Counted from the stretch's first letter, positions 16,209-27,090 are shown. The stretch is DNA of 64,000 nt from Planococcus sp. ISL-109 (GCF_018613655.1 NZ_JAGGPW010000004.1:1020627-1084626), one strand, 5' to 3'. Program-made: numbers and translations. Notes: generated by a model from the letters alone, not told the origin.

Positions 16209-16760
16209 TTATGAACGGTCCGAGCCTGGCCCTAGGTCGCCGCGGTGCGTCGTCGTGCGCTCACTGCCGATCAACGGCTCGCCCGTTTCAGTGTATGTGT
16301 CCACGTCGTTGCGGTCTGCCGGCTTGAGATTGTCTCCATCTTCCAGCAAGACGAGAATTCTTCCTTCTTTGAATTGCGTTTCATAATCTTTCGCTTCATC
16401 TTCCGACACGCCGAGGCCAATCAAAGCTCCGGCAATTCCGCCGACGCCTGCTCCTGCTGCAGCACCGGTCAAGCCTGCAGCGATGGGCCCTGCCGCAACG
16501 ATCGGGCCGATACCCGGAATCGCCAGTGCCCCAAGCCCGGCGAGCAATCCGCCAAGGCCGCCGAGTGCACCGCCTGTCGCGGCCCCAGTTGCAGCTCCTT
16601 CTCCTGCTTGTGTGCCCGTTTCTTCAGTAACTTGCTCGACATCTCTTTTGTCTTTGCTGATGACGGAAATATCTTCACTGCGATACCCTTGATGCTGTAG
16701 ATCTTCAATGACTTCCACTGCTTCCATTTCTGTATCATATGCTCCGACTACTCGTGACAT
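16209..16760 (-). CDS. General stress protein, YflT-like, with Gly/Ala-rich core
   Basis: A 183-residue protein. The N-terminal domain (VVGAYDTEMEAVEVIEDLQ) is the heat-induced/general stress YflT fold. The middle is a long Gly/Ala-rich stretch (about 60-120) that could insert in or lie along a membrane. The C terminus resumes with KEGRILVLLEDGDN. Function is unknown, but many relatives are in the sigma-B regulon, and a good sigma-B promoter precedes this gene. The ATG at 16760 is chosen because GGGAGG lies nine bases upstream; the nearer in-frame GTG abuts the ribosome site. Confidence 0.88.
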   Translation of the reverse strand: MSRVVGAYDTEMEAVEVIEDLQHQGYRSEDISVISKDKRDVEQVTEETGTQAGEGAATGAATGGALGGLGGLLAGLGALAIPGIGPIVAAGPIAAGLTGAAAGAGVGGIAGALIGLGVSEDEAKDYETQFKEGRILVLLEDGDNLKPADRNDVDTYTETGEPLIGSERTTTHRGDLGPGSDRS

Positions 16761-16817
16761 ACTATTCACCCTCCCGTGGTTCGTTTGAATTTGGTGTTGC
16801 TGCTTCTAATGTTTGTG

Positions 16818-16842
16818 TTTCCCTGCCATGCTCAAACTAAAC
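16818..16842 (-). promoter_or_regulatory. Sigma-B promoter of the YflT-like gene
   Basis: On the minus strand GTTTAG and GGGAAA are separated by 13 bases, close to the sigma-B consensus GTTTAA-N12-14-GGGWAW. It lies about 60 bases upstream of the start codon. Confidence 0.75.
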
Positions 16843-16862
16843 CTTGCACAATATACGAAAAA

Positions 16863-16892
16863 CGCCGCTTGCAAAAAGCAAGCGGCGCAACT
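16863..16892 (-). terminator. Intrinsic terminator after tyrS
   Basis: A perfect 10-bp GC-rich stem (CGCCGCTTGC / GCAAGCGGCG) is followed on the minus strand by a T run. Confidence 0.9.
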
Positions 16893-16894
16893 GA

Positions 16895-18432
<1,538 letters not shown>

Positions 18433-18438
18433 CTATGT

Positions 18439-18466
18439 AGTCTACTTGATTACAAAAGATTGTCAA
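18439..18466 (-). promoter_or_regulatory. Promoter of the tyrS T-box transcript
   Basis: A consensus TTGACA -35 and a TAGACT -10 are separated by 16 bases on the minus strand, just upstream of the leader. Confidence 0.6.
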
Positions 18467-18492
18467 TATCTTTCGTTCCAATTATCGGAATA

Positions 18493-18501
18493 TGCTATAA
18501 T
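18493..18501 (+). promoter_or_regulatory. Extended -10 promoter of the PBP gene
   Basis: TGC-TATAAT is a perfect extended -10 element 27 bases before the ATG. No good -35 is visible at the usual distance. Confidence 0.6.
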
Positions 18502-18527
18502 GGAAAAGATTTTTGAGGGGGAATATT

Positions 18528-21500
18528 ATGCGCGACAAATTAAGAAGATGGATGCAAAAGGCAGAGGAGACAACCGATAGATGGACTTCGCATAAATGGT
18601 TCAAGCGTTTAAAAGTCACCACGGGGGTCATATGGAATTTGGCGATTATTTTCGCTGTCATCATAGTGGCAGGAGGTGTGTTCGCAGCCTCAGTCGGAGC
18701 TGGTTATTTCGCTTCGCTCGTGAATGGGGAAGAACTCCGGACAGAAAAGGAAATGCTTGGGGACATCTATAGTTATGAAGAAACCTCACAATTGTACTTT
18801 GCCGACAATACGTATCTCGGTAAATTACGGACCGACCTTGACCGTGAAGAAACCACTTTGGAAAATGTGTCGGATGTTGCGATTGATGCTGTGCTGGCGA
18901 CAGAGGATGAATATTTTTACGAACACGAAGGCATTGTTCCAAAAGCGATCATGCGCGGCTTGTTCCAGGACGTTTCCAATTCGGATAACCAATCCGGCGG
19001 ATCGACTTTGACGCAGCAATTGATCAAAAACCAAATTTTAACAAACGAAGTATCCTATGAACGAAAAGCGAAAGAAATTCTCTTGGCTATGCGCCTGGAG
19101 AAGTTCATGAACAAAGACGATATCATGGAAGCTTACTTGAACATCATCCCTTACGGACGGAACTCAGCAGGCACACCGATTGCCGGCATTGAAACGGCGG
19201 CAAAAGGAATATTCAATGTATCTGCAAGCGAATTGAACCTTCCGCAAGCCGCTTTTATAGCTGGCATTCCGAAAGCTCCGTTCAGCTATACCCCGTTTGC
19301 TTCGGGCGGCGACCTAAAAGAAGAAGCTGGCCTTGAGCCAGGACTTAACCGCATGAACACAGTGTTATACCGCATGCTCGAAACAGGCTATATTACAGAG
19401 GCGGAGTATCAAGAAGCACTCGACTATGATCTTGCTGCTGATTTCAGAACAGATGAAACCCGTTCATATGATGACTATCCGTTTGTGACGGCAGAACTGG
19501 AACGGCGGGCAACCCGCATCATCATGAATGTGTTAGCGGAACAAAACGGCGTCGATGCTGAAACACTGGACCAAGATCAGAACCTTTACGAGGAGTATGT
19601 AATTTTAGCAGACCGGGCTGTCCGTTCAAACGGCTACCGCATTCACTCTAGCATCAATAAAGACTTATACATTGCACAAGAAGAAACACAAAAAGCTTAC
19701 CAAGGTTACGGCACGACACTTTCTGAGGAATATGTCGATGACGATGGCGAAACACAAACCCGCCAATTGCCGGTGCAAGTCGGCAGTGTGACTTTGGAAA
19801 ACCAAACCGGCCGCATTTTAAGCTTTGTCGGCGGCCGTGACCACGAAGTAGAAAACTTGAACCATGCAACACAGGCTTTCCGCTCGATCGGTTCCACTGT
19901 TAAACCATTGCTCGTTTACGGTCCTGCCCTAGAAGCCGGTGTCATTGGTGCCGGCAGCCCGGTAGTGGATGTCAAGTTCACAATGGATGATAATGGCACA
20001 CCTTACGAGCCAACAAACTTTATTCCGACGAGCGAACAAGGGATCATGTCTGCGCGGGATGCGCTTGCACAATCCCAGAACCTTCCCGCCCTCAGATTGT
20101 TTGCGCAACTCCGCGATGATATGCCCATTCAATACTTGATGGAAAATGGCTTTTCGCGCGTTACAGAAACTGACGGTGTCGTCTCCTCCGCACTTGGCGG
20201 AGGAATCGAAGGCTCTGTTGAGGAACTCGCCAACGCTTACGCGACGTTGGCAAACGGCGGAAAGTTTATCGAAGCGACAATAATCGATAAAATCGAAGAT
20301 GCTGACGGCAATGTCATCTATGAACATGAGCCTGAAGCACAAGACGTATACACTCCACAAGCTTCCTATATATTGACAGATATGCTGCGCGAAGTGTTTG
20401 AAAACGACCGAGGAACAGCTAGCCGCGCCAACGGACTGTTGAATTTCAACGCAGACTTTGCCGGCAAAACAGGAACGACCCAAGCAACGCGTGATGTCTG
20501 GCTCGTTGGCTATAACCCGAACATTACAATGGGTGTATGGCTCGGCTACGATAAAGAACGCTACTCATTGGATAATTTCAGCAACCAAAACCTGCAGCCT
20601 TCTACACGCGTCAATCAATTATGGGCCAATTTGATGAATACGACACACAATGTCGTACCAGACGCAATCGGCTCGAAAGATACATTCCAAGAGCCGGAGG
20701 GCATTGTTGACCGCTCCTTCTGCGGCATTTCCGGTTTTGCGCCGAGCGATGCCTGCAAGAAAGCCGGGCTTGTCCGCTCCGACTTGTTTATTGCTGATGT
20801 CATGGTGCCAGAAGACGGCGATGACAGCTTAAGCAACGGACAATACACGACGATTAACGGCAACCGCTATGCTGCCCTATCTAGCACGCCGAGTGAATTT
20901 GTTTCTGGCGGCGGCATCGGCGTATCGGAAGAATATGTCGATCGCATGCTCGCTCCATTCGGCGGCGATGCAGGCAAGTTGTTCCCAGGAAACTCCATCT
21001 TCAAAAACGTCGTCTCCAGTGCGACGTTTGAAGCAGACAGCGTTGCCCCTGCACCTGTTGGAACGTCCATCAATGGCCGAACCATCACATGGAGCGACTC
21101 TCCTTCAAATGATGTTGTCGGTTACCGCGTGTTCCGCAGCGGCAACCGAGTCGCTTCCATTTCAGAATCAAACAGCAACTCGTATAATGCACCTGGCCCT
21201 GGTACGTATACCGTCGTCGCTGTAGATATTACCGGCAGACAATCTGCGGCATCTAATAACGTGACGATTAAAGCGCCTAAACCAGAACCAGTGCCTGAGC
21301 CTGAACCAGAACCAGCTCCGGAACCGGAACGAGATGAAACACCGGCTCCGGCGCCTGAACGACAAGAACCTGAGGAAGAACCTGCCGAAGAACCGGCAGA
21401 AGAACCAGTAGAAGAACCAGTAGAAGAACCAGTAGAAGAACCAGTAGAAGAACCAGTAGAAGAAGAGCCTGTGGAAGAGGCGCCACCGGAAGAGCCGGAG

Positions 21501-21596
21501 GAAGAGCCGGAAGAGGAAGAAGCACCACCGGAAGAACCTGAGGAACCAGAAGAGCCGGACACTGACAATCCTGAAAGCGAAGAAGACGCAGCATAA
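18528..21596 (+). CDS. Class A penicillin-binding protein 1A with acidic Pro/Glu tail
   Basis: A 1022-residue bifunctional peptidoglycan synthase anchored by one membrane helix (about residues 34-62). The glycosyltransferase domain (GT51) has EDEYFYEH with catalytic Glu126 and GGSTLTQQLIKNQ. The transpeptidase domain has the STVK motif with Ser456, SQN, and KTGTT with Lys647. A fibronectin-type-III-like segment (about 845-920) follows, then a roughly 90-residue low-complexity tail dominated by Pro and Glu, partly encoded by a 12-base tandem repeat. The ATG follows GAGGGGG; a TTG upstream is rejected because it lies in the ribosome site. The tail probably lies in the cell wall. Confidence 0.95.
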   Translation: MRDKLRRWMQKAEETTDRWTSHKWFKRLKVTTGVIWNLAIIFAVIIVAGGVFAASVGAGYFASLVNGEELRTEKEMLGDIYSYEETSQLYFADNTYLGKLRTDLDREETTLENVSDVAIDAVLATEDEYFYEHEGIVPKAIMRGLFQDVSNSDNQSGGSTLTQQLIKNQILTNEVSYERKAKEILLAMRLEKFMNKDDIMEAYLNIIPYGRNSAGTPIAGIETAAKGIFNVSASELNLPQAAFIAGIPKAPFSYTPFASGGDLKEEAGLEPGLNRMNTVLYRMLETGYITEAEYQEALDYDLAADFRTDETRSYDDYPFVTAELERRATRIIMNVLAEQNGVDAETLDQDQNLYEEYVILADRAVRSNGYRIHSSINKDLYIAQEETQKAYQGYGTTLSEEYVDDDGETQTRQLPVQVGSVTLENQTGRILSFVGGRDHEVENLNHATQAFRSIGSTVKPLLVYGPALEAGVIGAGSPVVDVKFTMDDNGTPYEPTNFIPTSEQGIMSARDALAQSQNLPALRLFAQLRDDMPIQYLMENGFSRVTETDGVVSSALGGGIEGSVEELANAYATLANGGKFIEATIIDKIEDADGNVIYEHEPEAQDVYTPQASYILTDMLREVFENDRGTASRANGLLNFNADFAGKTGTTQATRDVWLVGYNPNITMGVWLGYDKERYSLDNFSNQNLQPSTRVNQLWANLMNTTHNVVPDAIGSKDTFQEPEGIVDRSFCGISGFAPSDACKKAGLVRSDLFIADVMVPEDGDDSLSNGQYTTINGNRYAALSSTPSEFVSGGGIGVSEEYVDRMLAPFGGDAGKLFPGNSIFKNVVSSATFEADSVAPAPVGTSINGRTITWSDSPSNDVVGYRVFRSGNRVASISESNSNSYNAPGPGTYTVVAVDITGRQSAASNNVTIKAPKPEPVPEPEPEPAPEPERDETPAPAPERQEPEEEPAEEPAEEPVEEPVEEPVEEPVEEPVEEEPVEEAPPEEPEEEPEEEEAPPEEPEEPEEPDTDNPESEEDAA
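21399..21458 (+). repeat. 12-bp tandem repeat (5 copies) in PBP tail
   Basis: Five perfect head-to-tail copies of GAAGAACCAGTA, encoding repeated Glu-Glu-Pro-Val. Such in-frame repeats can change length by slippage without disturbing the frame. Confidence 0.9.
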
Positions 21597-21632
21597 AAAA
21601 AGCCTCTCTGCATATTGCAGAGAGGCTTTTTT
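21596..21632. terminator. Bidirectional terminator between PBP and acsA
   Basis: A perfect 17-bp stem (AAAAAAGCCTCTCTGCA / TGCAGAGAGGCTTTTTT) with a 3-base spacer serves the two convergent genes. Confidence 0.95.
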
Positions 21633-21636
21633 ATGA

Positions 21637-23358
21637 TTAATCTTCCATAGTGGACAAATCGCCAGTCGGCAGATCTAATTCCCACGCTTTCAAGACGCGG
21701 CGCATAATTTTTCCGCTTCGCGTTTTCGGAAGCTTGTCTTTAAATTCGATTTCACGCGGTGCTGCATGAGCAGCCAATCCCTTTTTGACAAATTGCTGGA
21801 TGTCTTGAATCAACTCATCCGAAGGTTCGTATCCTTCGACAAGAGAAACGAACGCTTTGATGATTTCCCCGCGCACCGGATCGGGCTTGCCGATTACGCC
21901 CGCTTCAGCAACTGCCGGATGTTCAAGCAATTTGCTTTCCACTTCAAATGGCCCAACACGTTCACCTGACGTCATAATGACGTCATCTACACGCCCTTGG
22001 AACCAGAAATACCCATCTTCATCCATATAGGCTGAGTCACCTGAAACATACCACTCACCCTTCAAAAAATACGAATCGTACTTCTGTGGGTTGTTCCAGA
22101 TTTGGCGCATCATCGAAGGCCAGCCTTTTTTGATTGCCAGATTGCCCATTTGGTTCGGCGGCAATTCTTTTCCTTGATCGTCGACAATCGCCACCTCCAA
22201 GCCTGGAACCGGTTTGCCCATGGACCCCGGCTTGATGGCCATCGACGGATAATTGCAAATAACTTGCGCACCCGTTTCAGTCATCCACCATGTATCGTGG
22301 ATGCGTTTATCGAAGACTTGCACACCCCATTTGACAACTTCAGGGTTGAGCGGTTCGCCTACCGATAAAACATGGCGCAATGTGGAAAGATCGTATTCTT
22401 TCACGAGTGCATCGCCTGCGCCCATCAGCATCCGGAACGCTGTCGGTGCACTGTACCAAACCGTGACACCGAAATCTTCAATCGCCTGATACCACGCATT
22501 CGGTGAAAAGCGTCCGCCTAAGATGACCGTTGTCACACCGTTCAGCCATGGTGAGAAGACGCCATATGCAGTTCCTGTCACCCAGCCTGGGTCAGCTGTG
22601 CACCAATAAATATCCTGCTCCTGGAAATCGAGCACCCATTTGCCGGTCTGGTATTGCTGCACCATCGCATATTGCGCGTGCAGGACTCCTTTCGGCTTGC
22701 CGGTAGAACCGGATGTATAATGAAGAACCAATCCATCTTCTTTATCCAGCCATTCAACTTCAAACTTATCTGAGCAGGAATGAAGATGCTTCAACACATC
22801 GATGTGGCCGCCGCTTTCTTCTGCACCTTCTTTTCCAACAAGGAAGATGGTTTTCAAATTCGGAAGCCGGTCTTCCGGTATACGTGATAATAGTTCCGGC
22901 GTAGTAATGATCGCTTTCGCATCGCTATCGTCCAGGCGGTCATAAATTGCGCCTTCCATAAATGCTTCAAATAACGGTCCGACAATCAAGCCCATCTTAA
23001 GTGCTCCGAACATGAGGAAATAAAGTTCCGGTGAACGCGGCATAAAGATGAAGACGCGGTCCCCTTTTTCAAGATCGGAATGGGATTTCAAAAGATTTGC
23101 CGCCCGGTTCGTCATGCGCTTCATCTCATAGAACGTGTAGGACTCATGACGGTTTTGGTCTTTGTAATATAGAGCGACTTTGTTTTTGCGGTCTGACTCA
23201 GCATGACGGTCAATCGCCTCATGAGCCATATTGACTTTGCCAGTTTGGAACCAGCTAAACTCTTTTTCGACTTCAGACCAATCGAAGTGAGCTGCCTGTT
23301 CATCATAATTATGTAGATGATGCTCCCCTGGCTTTGCTGGTAAAGCTTCCACTTTCAC
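21637..23358 (-). CDS. acsA: Acetyl-CoA synthetase AcsA
   Basis: AcsA activates acetate to acetyl-CoA through acetyl-AMP. The 573-residue ANL-superfamily enzyme has the P-loop YTSGSTGKPKG (about 212-222) and the adenylation motif YWCTADPGWVTG. The C-terminal lysine of PKTRSGKIMRR is about residue 549; its acetylation by AcuA inactivates the enzyme. A GTG start (MKVEALPAKPGEHHL) is chosen because it aligns with the MNLKALPA start of B. subtilis AcsA and lies after AAAGGG. It is divergent from acuABC, the classical arrangement. Confidence 0.96.
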   Translation of the reverse strand: MKVEALPAKPGEHHLHNYDEQAAHFDWSEVEKEFSWFQTGKVNMAHEAIDRHAESDRKNKVALYYKDQNRHESYTFYEMKRMTNRAANLLKSHSDLEKGDRVFIFMPRSPELYFLMFGALKMGLIVGPLFEAFMEGAIYDRLDDSDAKAIITTPELLSRIPEDRLPNLKTIFLVGKEGAEESGGHIDVLKHLHSCSDKFEVEWLDKEDGLVLHYTSGSTGKPKGVLHAQYAMVQQYQTGKWVLDFQEQDIYWCTADPGWVTGTAYGVFSPWLNGVTTVILGGRFSPNAWYQAIEDFGVTVWYSAPTAFRMLMGAGDALVKEYDLSTLRHVLSVGEPLNPEVVKWGVQVFDKRIHDTWWMTETGAQVICNYPSMAIKPGSMGKPVPGLEVAIVDDQGKELPPNQMGNLAIKKGWPSMMRQIWNNPQKYDSYFLKGEWYVSGDSAYMDEDGYFWFQGRVDDVIMTSGERVGPFEVESKLLEHPAVAEAGVIGKPDPVRGEIIKAFVSLVEGYEPSDELIQDIQQFVKKGLAAHAAPREIEFKDKLPKTRSGKIMRRVLKAWELDLPTGDLSTMED

Positions 23359-23487
23359 ATCAATCACCCTTTCTCTCTGTTTCTATATATTCTACCTCAA
23401 CCTTTGGACGAATTGCGAATTATTTTAATTTTTTAGAAAATACCGTTAATTTACCTAAGCAACTTTCTTTTCACTCACCTCTTCATG

Positions 23488-23493
23488 TATAAT
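23488..23493 (+). promoter_or_regulatory. -10 element of the acuABC promoter
   Basis: A perfect TATAAT lies 32 bases before the acuA start; the -35 region (TTCTTT) is poor. Confidence 0.5.
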
Positions 23494-23524
23494 GAATCTA
23501 ATTGCAACCACAGGCGGTGAAATG

Positions 23525-24157
23525 ATGGAACATAAAAAATTATATAATGCGATGGAATTGAAAACGAAACACGGCATTCTCGTCATCGAAGGGCCTGTCC
23601 CGTCAAGGGAACTGAAGGAACTTGATTTCCACGAACACTTAGTCGCTTTCCGGCCTCCGGAACAGCAGCACAAAGCCTTGACGGAAATCGCTGACTTGCC
23701 GGAAGGGCGCATCCTGATTGCGCGGGACCGAAATACCATTGTCGGTTATGTAACATATCTGTATCCCGATCCACTCGAGCGCTGGTCAGAAGGAAAAATG
23801 GAAAACCTGATCGAACTTGGCGCCATTGAAGTGATTCCGAAATACCGCGGCGCCGGCGTCGGCAAAGCGCTTATCCAAGTATCCATGATGGACGATGCCT
23901 TTGAGGACTTCATTTGCATAACAACAGAATATTACTGGCATTGGGATTTGAAAGGCACCGGACTGAACGTCTGGGAATACCGGAAGATCATGGAAAAAAT
24001 GATGCAAGCGGGCGGACTTGAATATTTCGCTACGGACGATCCCGAAATCAGTTCCCATCCGGCCAACACGCTGATGGCACGGATCGGCTCGCGCGTCGAT
24101 CCCGAGTCAATCCAAAAGTTCGATCAGCTGCGATTCATGAATCGCTATATGTACTGA
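23525..24157 (+). CDS. acuA: Acetoin utilization protein AcuA (AcsA lysine acetyltransferase)
   Basis: AcuA is the GNAT acetyltransferase that acetylates the active-site lysine of AcsA. The 210-residue protein retains family landmarks: FRPPEQQHKAL, the acetyl-CoA loop KYRGAGVGKAL, and TTEYYWHWDLKG near the active site. ATG 23525 (MEHKKLYNAMELK) aligns with the Bacillus start and follows AGGCGGTG. A cre-like sequence with two mismatches (TTGAAAACGAAACAC, 23558-23572) lies inside the early coding region, a weak hint of CcpA control. It is the first gene of acuABC. Confidence 0.95.
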   Translation: MEHKKLYNAMELKTKHGILVIEGPVPSRELKELDFHEHLVAFRPPEQQHKALTEIADLPEGRILIARDRNTIVGYVTYLYPDPLERWSEGKMENLIELGAIEVIPKYRGAGVGKALIQVSMMDDAFEDFICITTEYYWHWDLKGTGLNVWEYRKIMEKMMQAGGLEYFATDDPEISSHPANTLMARIGSRVDPESIQKFDQLRFMNRYMY

Positions 24158-24177
24158 CAGATTAAAGGGGTGTTTGT

Positions 24178-24816
24178 ATGCTAGTCGAAGAAATCATGAA
24201 GAAAGAAATTTTTACGCTTCGTTCAGATCAGACCGTACAAGACGTGATGAACCTGTTCGAGGAGAAACGGATCCGTCATGCTCCAATTGTCGATGACGGC
24301 AAAGTCGTTGGAATTGTCACCGACCGCGATTTGAAAGATGCGACGCCATCCATGTTCACTGTTACTCCTAAAGGGGAACCGTATAAAAAGAAAGTGGCGG
24401 ATATTATGACCAAAAATCCGATCACCGTACATCCGCTGGACTTTGTAGAAGAAATCGCCTTAGTCTTCTACGAACAGAAAATCGGGTGCCTGCCAGTCGT
24501 CAGCAACAATCAGCTTGTCGGATTTTTAACGGAAACCGATTTGCTCTATACGTATATCGAGTTGACCGGCGCACACCAGCCCGGTTCCCAAATCGAAATC
24601 AAAGTACCAAACCGCTCGGGCACTTTATATGAAGTAAGCAAAGTGTTTTACGATCACAAAGTAAACGTCTTGAGTGTTCTCGTATACCCTGACCGTAAAG
24701 ACAATTCCAATAAAATTTTGGCATTCCGGATCAAAACGATGAACCCCATCTCAATCATTGACGATCTCCGAAAAAAAGGATTTGATGTCTTATGGCCAAA
24801 TCTTCATCAGGAATAA
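24178..24816 (+). CDS. acuB: AcuB, CBS-ACT domain protein
   Basis: A 212-residue protein with two CBS domains (about 1-130, with RIRHAPIVDDGKVVGIVTDRD and IGCLPVVSNNQLVGFLTETD) and a C-terminal ACT domain (about 140-205). These modules bind adenine nucleotides and small ligands, so AcuB is likely a regulatory sensor in acetate/acetoin metabolism; its molecular role is not settled. It lies 20 bases after acuA with an AAAGGGG ribosome site, and overlaps acuC by 25 bases. Confidence 0.94.
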   Translation: MLVEEIMKKEIFTLRSDQTVQDVMNLFEEKRIRHAPIVDDGKVVGIVTDRDLKDATPSMFTVTPKGEPYKKKVADIMTKNPITVHPLDFVEEIALVFYEQKIGCLPVVSNNQLVGFLTETDLLYTYIELTGAHQPGSQIEIKVPNRSGTLYEVSKVFYDHKVNVLSVLVYPDRKDNSNKILAFRIKTMNPISIIDDLRKKGFDVLWPNLHQE

Positions 24817-25967
24817 AAAAACACGCCGTCTTCATTTTTTCAGAAGATCAATTGGGGTACAAATTTTCTGAAACGCATCCATTCAACCAGAAGCGTCTTA
24901 TTTTGACGATCGACCTGTTGCGGGAAATGGACGCTCTTCCTGACGACTTAATCATACCGGCCCGAACGGCTACGGATGAGGAATTGCTGCTCGCGCATGA
25001 TCAGCGCTATATCGATGTCGTCAAAAAAGCCAGCCGCGGTGAAATCACATCCGAAGTTGGAGAAGGATACGGCATCGGTACAGAAGATACGCCTATCTTT
25101 GAAAATATGCATGAAGCAAGCGCCCGTTTAGTCGGCGGCACACTGACAGCTGTCGACCAAGTAATGGAAGGCAAAGCAGAACATGCATTAAATCTCGGTG
25201 GCGGCTTGCACCATGGCTTCCGCGGAAAAGCATCGGGCTTTTGTATTTACAATGACAGCTCGGTCGCCATCCATTATTTAAAGCAAAAATACGGCGCCCG
25301 TGTCCTCTATATCGACACTGATGCTCACCACGGAGATGGCGTGCAATGGTGCTTTTACGACGATCCGGATGTCTGCACGGTCTCCATCCATGAAACGGGA
25401 CGCTATTTGTTCCCAGGCACCGGCAATATCAACGAACGCGGAAGCGGACAAGGCTACGGGACATCGTTCAATTTTCCGATTGACGCGTTTACCGAGGATG
25501 AATCGTTTCTCGAGATTTACCGAACGTCCATGCGGGAAATTATGGAGCATTTCAAACCCGATGTCATTTTGAGCCAAAATGGCGCCGATGCCCATTATCT
25601 GGACCCCTTAACGCATTTATGCAGCACGATGGAAATCTACCGGGAAATCCCTAAAATCGCCCATGAGCTGGCACATGAATACTGTGATGGCAAATGGATC
25701 GCAGTCGGCGGCGGCGGTTACGACATTTGGCGCGTCGTTCCCAGAGCCTGGTCGTTATTATGGATGGAGATGAACAATTACCCGTCTCCGAGCGGCAAAC
25801 TCCCGGAACCATGGCTCGAACGCTGGCAAGCGGAATCGCCCGTTGCGCTCATCGAAACGTGGGAAGACCCGAAAACTATGTATAAGCCCATTCCACGGAA
25901 AGCTGAAATCGCCGAAAAAAACCAGCAAATGCTCGACAAAGCTTTGTATATGATCCGCAATCAATAG
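24792..25967 (+). CDS. acuC: AcuC, class I-type histone deacetylase-like protein
   Basis: AcuC removes the acetyl group placed by AcuA and so reactivates AcsA. The 391-residue zinc hydrolase has the paired active-site histidines (GGLHHGF, His140-His141) and zinc ligands in DTDAHHGDG (Asp177, His179), plus SQNGADAHYLDPL supplying a further Asp. The start overlaps acuB and follows AAAAAAGG at about ten bases. It is the last gene of acuABC. Confidence 0.95.
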   Translation: MAKSSSGIKKHAVFIFSEDQLGYKFSETHPFNQKRLILTIDLLREMDALPDDLIIPARTATDEELLLAHDQRYIDVVKKASRGEITSEVGEGYGIGTEDTPIFENMHEASARLVGGTLTAVDQVMEGKAEHALNLGGGLHHGFRGKASGFCIYNDSSVAIHYLKQKYGARVLYIDTDAHHGDGVQWCFYDDPDVCTVSIHETGRYLFPGTGNINERGSGQGYGTSFNFPIDAFTEDESFLEIYRTSMREIMEHFKPDVILSQNGADAHYLDPLTHLCSTMEIYREIPKIAHELAHEYCDGKWIAVGGGGYDIWRVVPRAWSLLWMEMNNYPSPSGKLPEPWLERWQAESPVALIETWEDPKTMYKPIPRKAEIAEKNQQMLDKALYMIRNQ

Positions 25968-25972
25968 AATTC

Positions 25973-26011
25973 GCTTTTTTAGTCGGAATATTCCGTATTT
26001 TAAAAAAGCAT
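25973..26011. repeat. Nested palindrome after acuC
   Basis: An outer inverted repeat (GCTTTTTT / AAAAAAGC) encloses a perfect 12-base palindrome CGGAATATTCCG. It sits just before the acuC/ccpA terminator and may be a first terminator hairpin or a protein-binding palindrome. Confidence 0.5.
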
Positions 26012-26069
26012 AAAAACCCGCCGTTTCTGATGGATTGAAATCTAATCCTGTCAGAAACGGCGGGTTTTT
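26012..26069. terminator. Bidirectional terminator between acuC and ccpA
   Basis: A perfect 19-bp stem (AAAAACCCGCCGTTTCTGA and its complement) with a 20-base loop lies between the convergent genes. Confidence 0.92.
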
Positions 26070-26094
26070 GCGTGAACACCTTATTAAAGCGATC

Positions 26095-27090
26095 TTAATG
26101 CTTTGTGGACTGGCGTTCTTCTATGCGATACGGAAGCACTACTTGTTTTTCTTCGATTTCTTCATTGTTCATGTATTTGGTCAGCAGGCGCATAGAAACC
26201 GCCCCAATGTCGTACAACGGCAAAGCAACTGCCGTCAGCATCGGCCGCGCCATGCGTGCCAATTTAGAGTTCTCGTAAGTGATGATTTCCACATCGTCCG
26301 GAATCCGTTTGCCGAGCGCTTCCACTTCGTGGATAACGCCAATTGACATTTCATCGTTGCTGACGAAGTAAGCTGTCGGTTCAACTGCTTGTAAAGAACG
26401 GACCGCTTCCTTTCCTTCTTCATAGGAATTGTTGCATTCGACGACCAATCTTTCATCGTAGCTGATGCCTGCTTCTTTCAATGCATCCTGGTACGCTTTT
26501 AATTTGTGTTCGCGGTTGATTTCAGAAGTAAGCGGCCCTGAAATATAAGCGATTTTTTTATGGCCGCTATCGATGAACTTTTGGACTGCTTCGAACGCAG
26601 CTGCATAATAGTCAATATTGACAGAAGCGATTGAAGCTGTGTCATCGATCGATGCTGCAAGCACAATCGGGGTTGGAGAGCGTTCCATTTCTTTACGCAG
26701 TTCGCCTGAAATAACATCGCTCATGAATACGATGCCGTCCACTTGTTTGCCGAGCATCGTTTCAAGCAATTGCAATTCTTTGTTCGGGTTTTGATCGGAA
26801 TTCGACAAAATGATATTGTATCGGTACATTGTTGCGATATCCTCAATGCCCCTAGCCAGTTCAGAATACGTGCTATTGGAAATATCGGGGATAATGACGC
26901 CGACCGTTGTCGTCTTTTTGCTCGCCAGTCCACGTGCTACTGCATTTGGGCGATAGCCGAGCTCTTCAATCACTTTCAATACTTTTTTTCTAGTGGCTGG
27001 CTTTACGTTTTGATTTCCATTGACTACTCGGGATACCGTAGCCATGGAAACATTCGCTTCGCGCGCCACATCATAAATCGTAACGGTCAT
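26095..27090 (-). CDS. ccpA: Catabolite control protein A
   Basis: CcpA is the LacI-family master regulator of carbon catabolite control; with HPr-Ser46-P it binds cre sites. The 331-residue protein has the N-terminal helix-turn-helix ([20 protein letters not shown]), the hinge ([14 protein letters not shown]) and a periplasmic-binding-protein-like core. The ATG follows AGGAGGGTGC. It lies downstream of aroA as in Bacillus, though a terminator intervenes, so ccpA probably has its own promoter too. Cre-like sites occur elsewhere in this window (before aroA, megL and scoA). Confidence 0.96.
   Translation of the reverse strand: MTVTIYDVAREANVSMATVSRVVNGNQNVKPATRKKVLKVIEELGYRPNAVARGLASKKTTTVGVIIPDISNSTYSELARGIEDIATMYRYNIILSNSDQNPNKELQLLETMLGKQVDGIVFMSDVISGELRKEMERSPTPIVLAASIDDTASIASVNIDYYAAAFEAVQKFIDSGHKKIAYISGPLTSEINREHKLKAYQDALKEAGISYDERLVVECNNSYEEGKEAVRSLQAVEPTAYFVSNDEMSIGVIHEVEALGKRIPDDVEIITYENSKLARMARPMLTAVALPLYDIGAVSMRLLTKYMNNEEIEEKQVVLPYRIEERQSTKH

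Noticed and set aside
21122-21685. Minus-strand Ser/Gly-rich frame opposite the PBP tail
   Set aside because: It is the antisense reading of the 12-bp repeats and Glu/Pro codons.
23359-23524. Strong cre site in the acsA-acuA intergenic region
   Set aside because: No close match to the consensus was found between the genes; only a two-mismatch site inside acuA.
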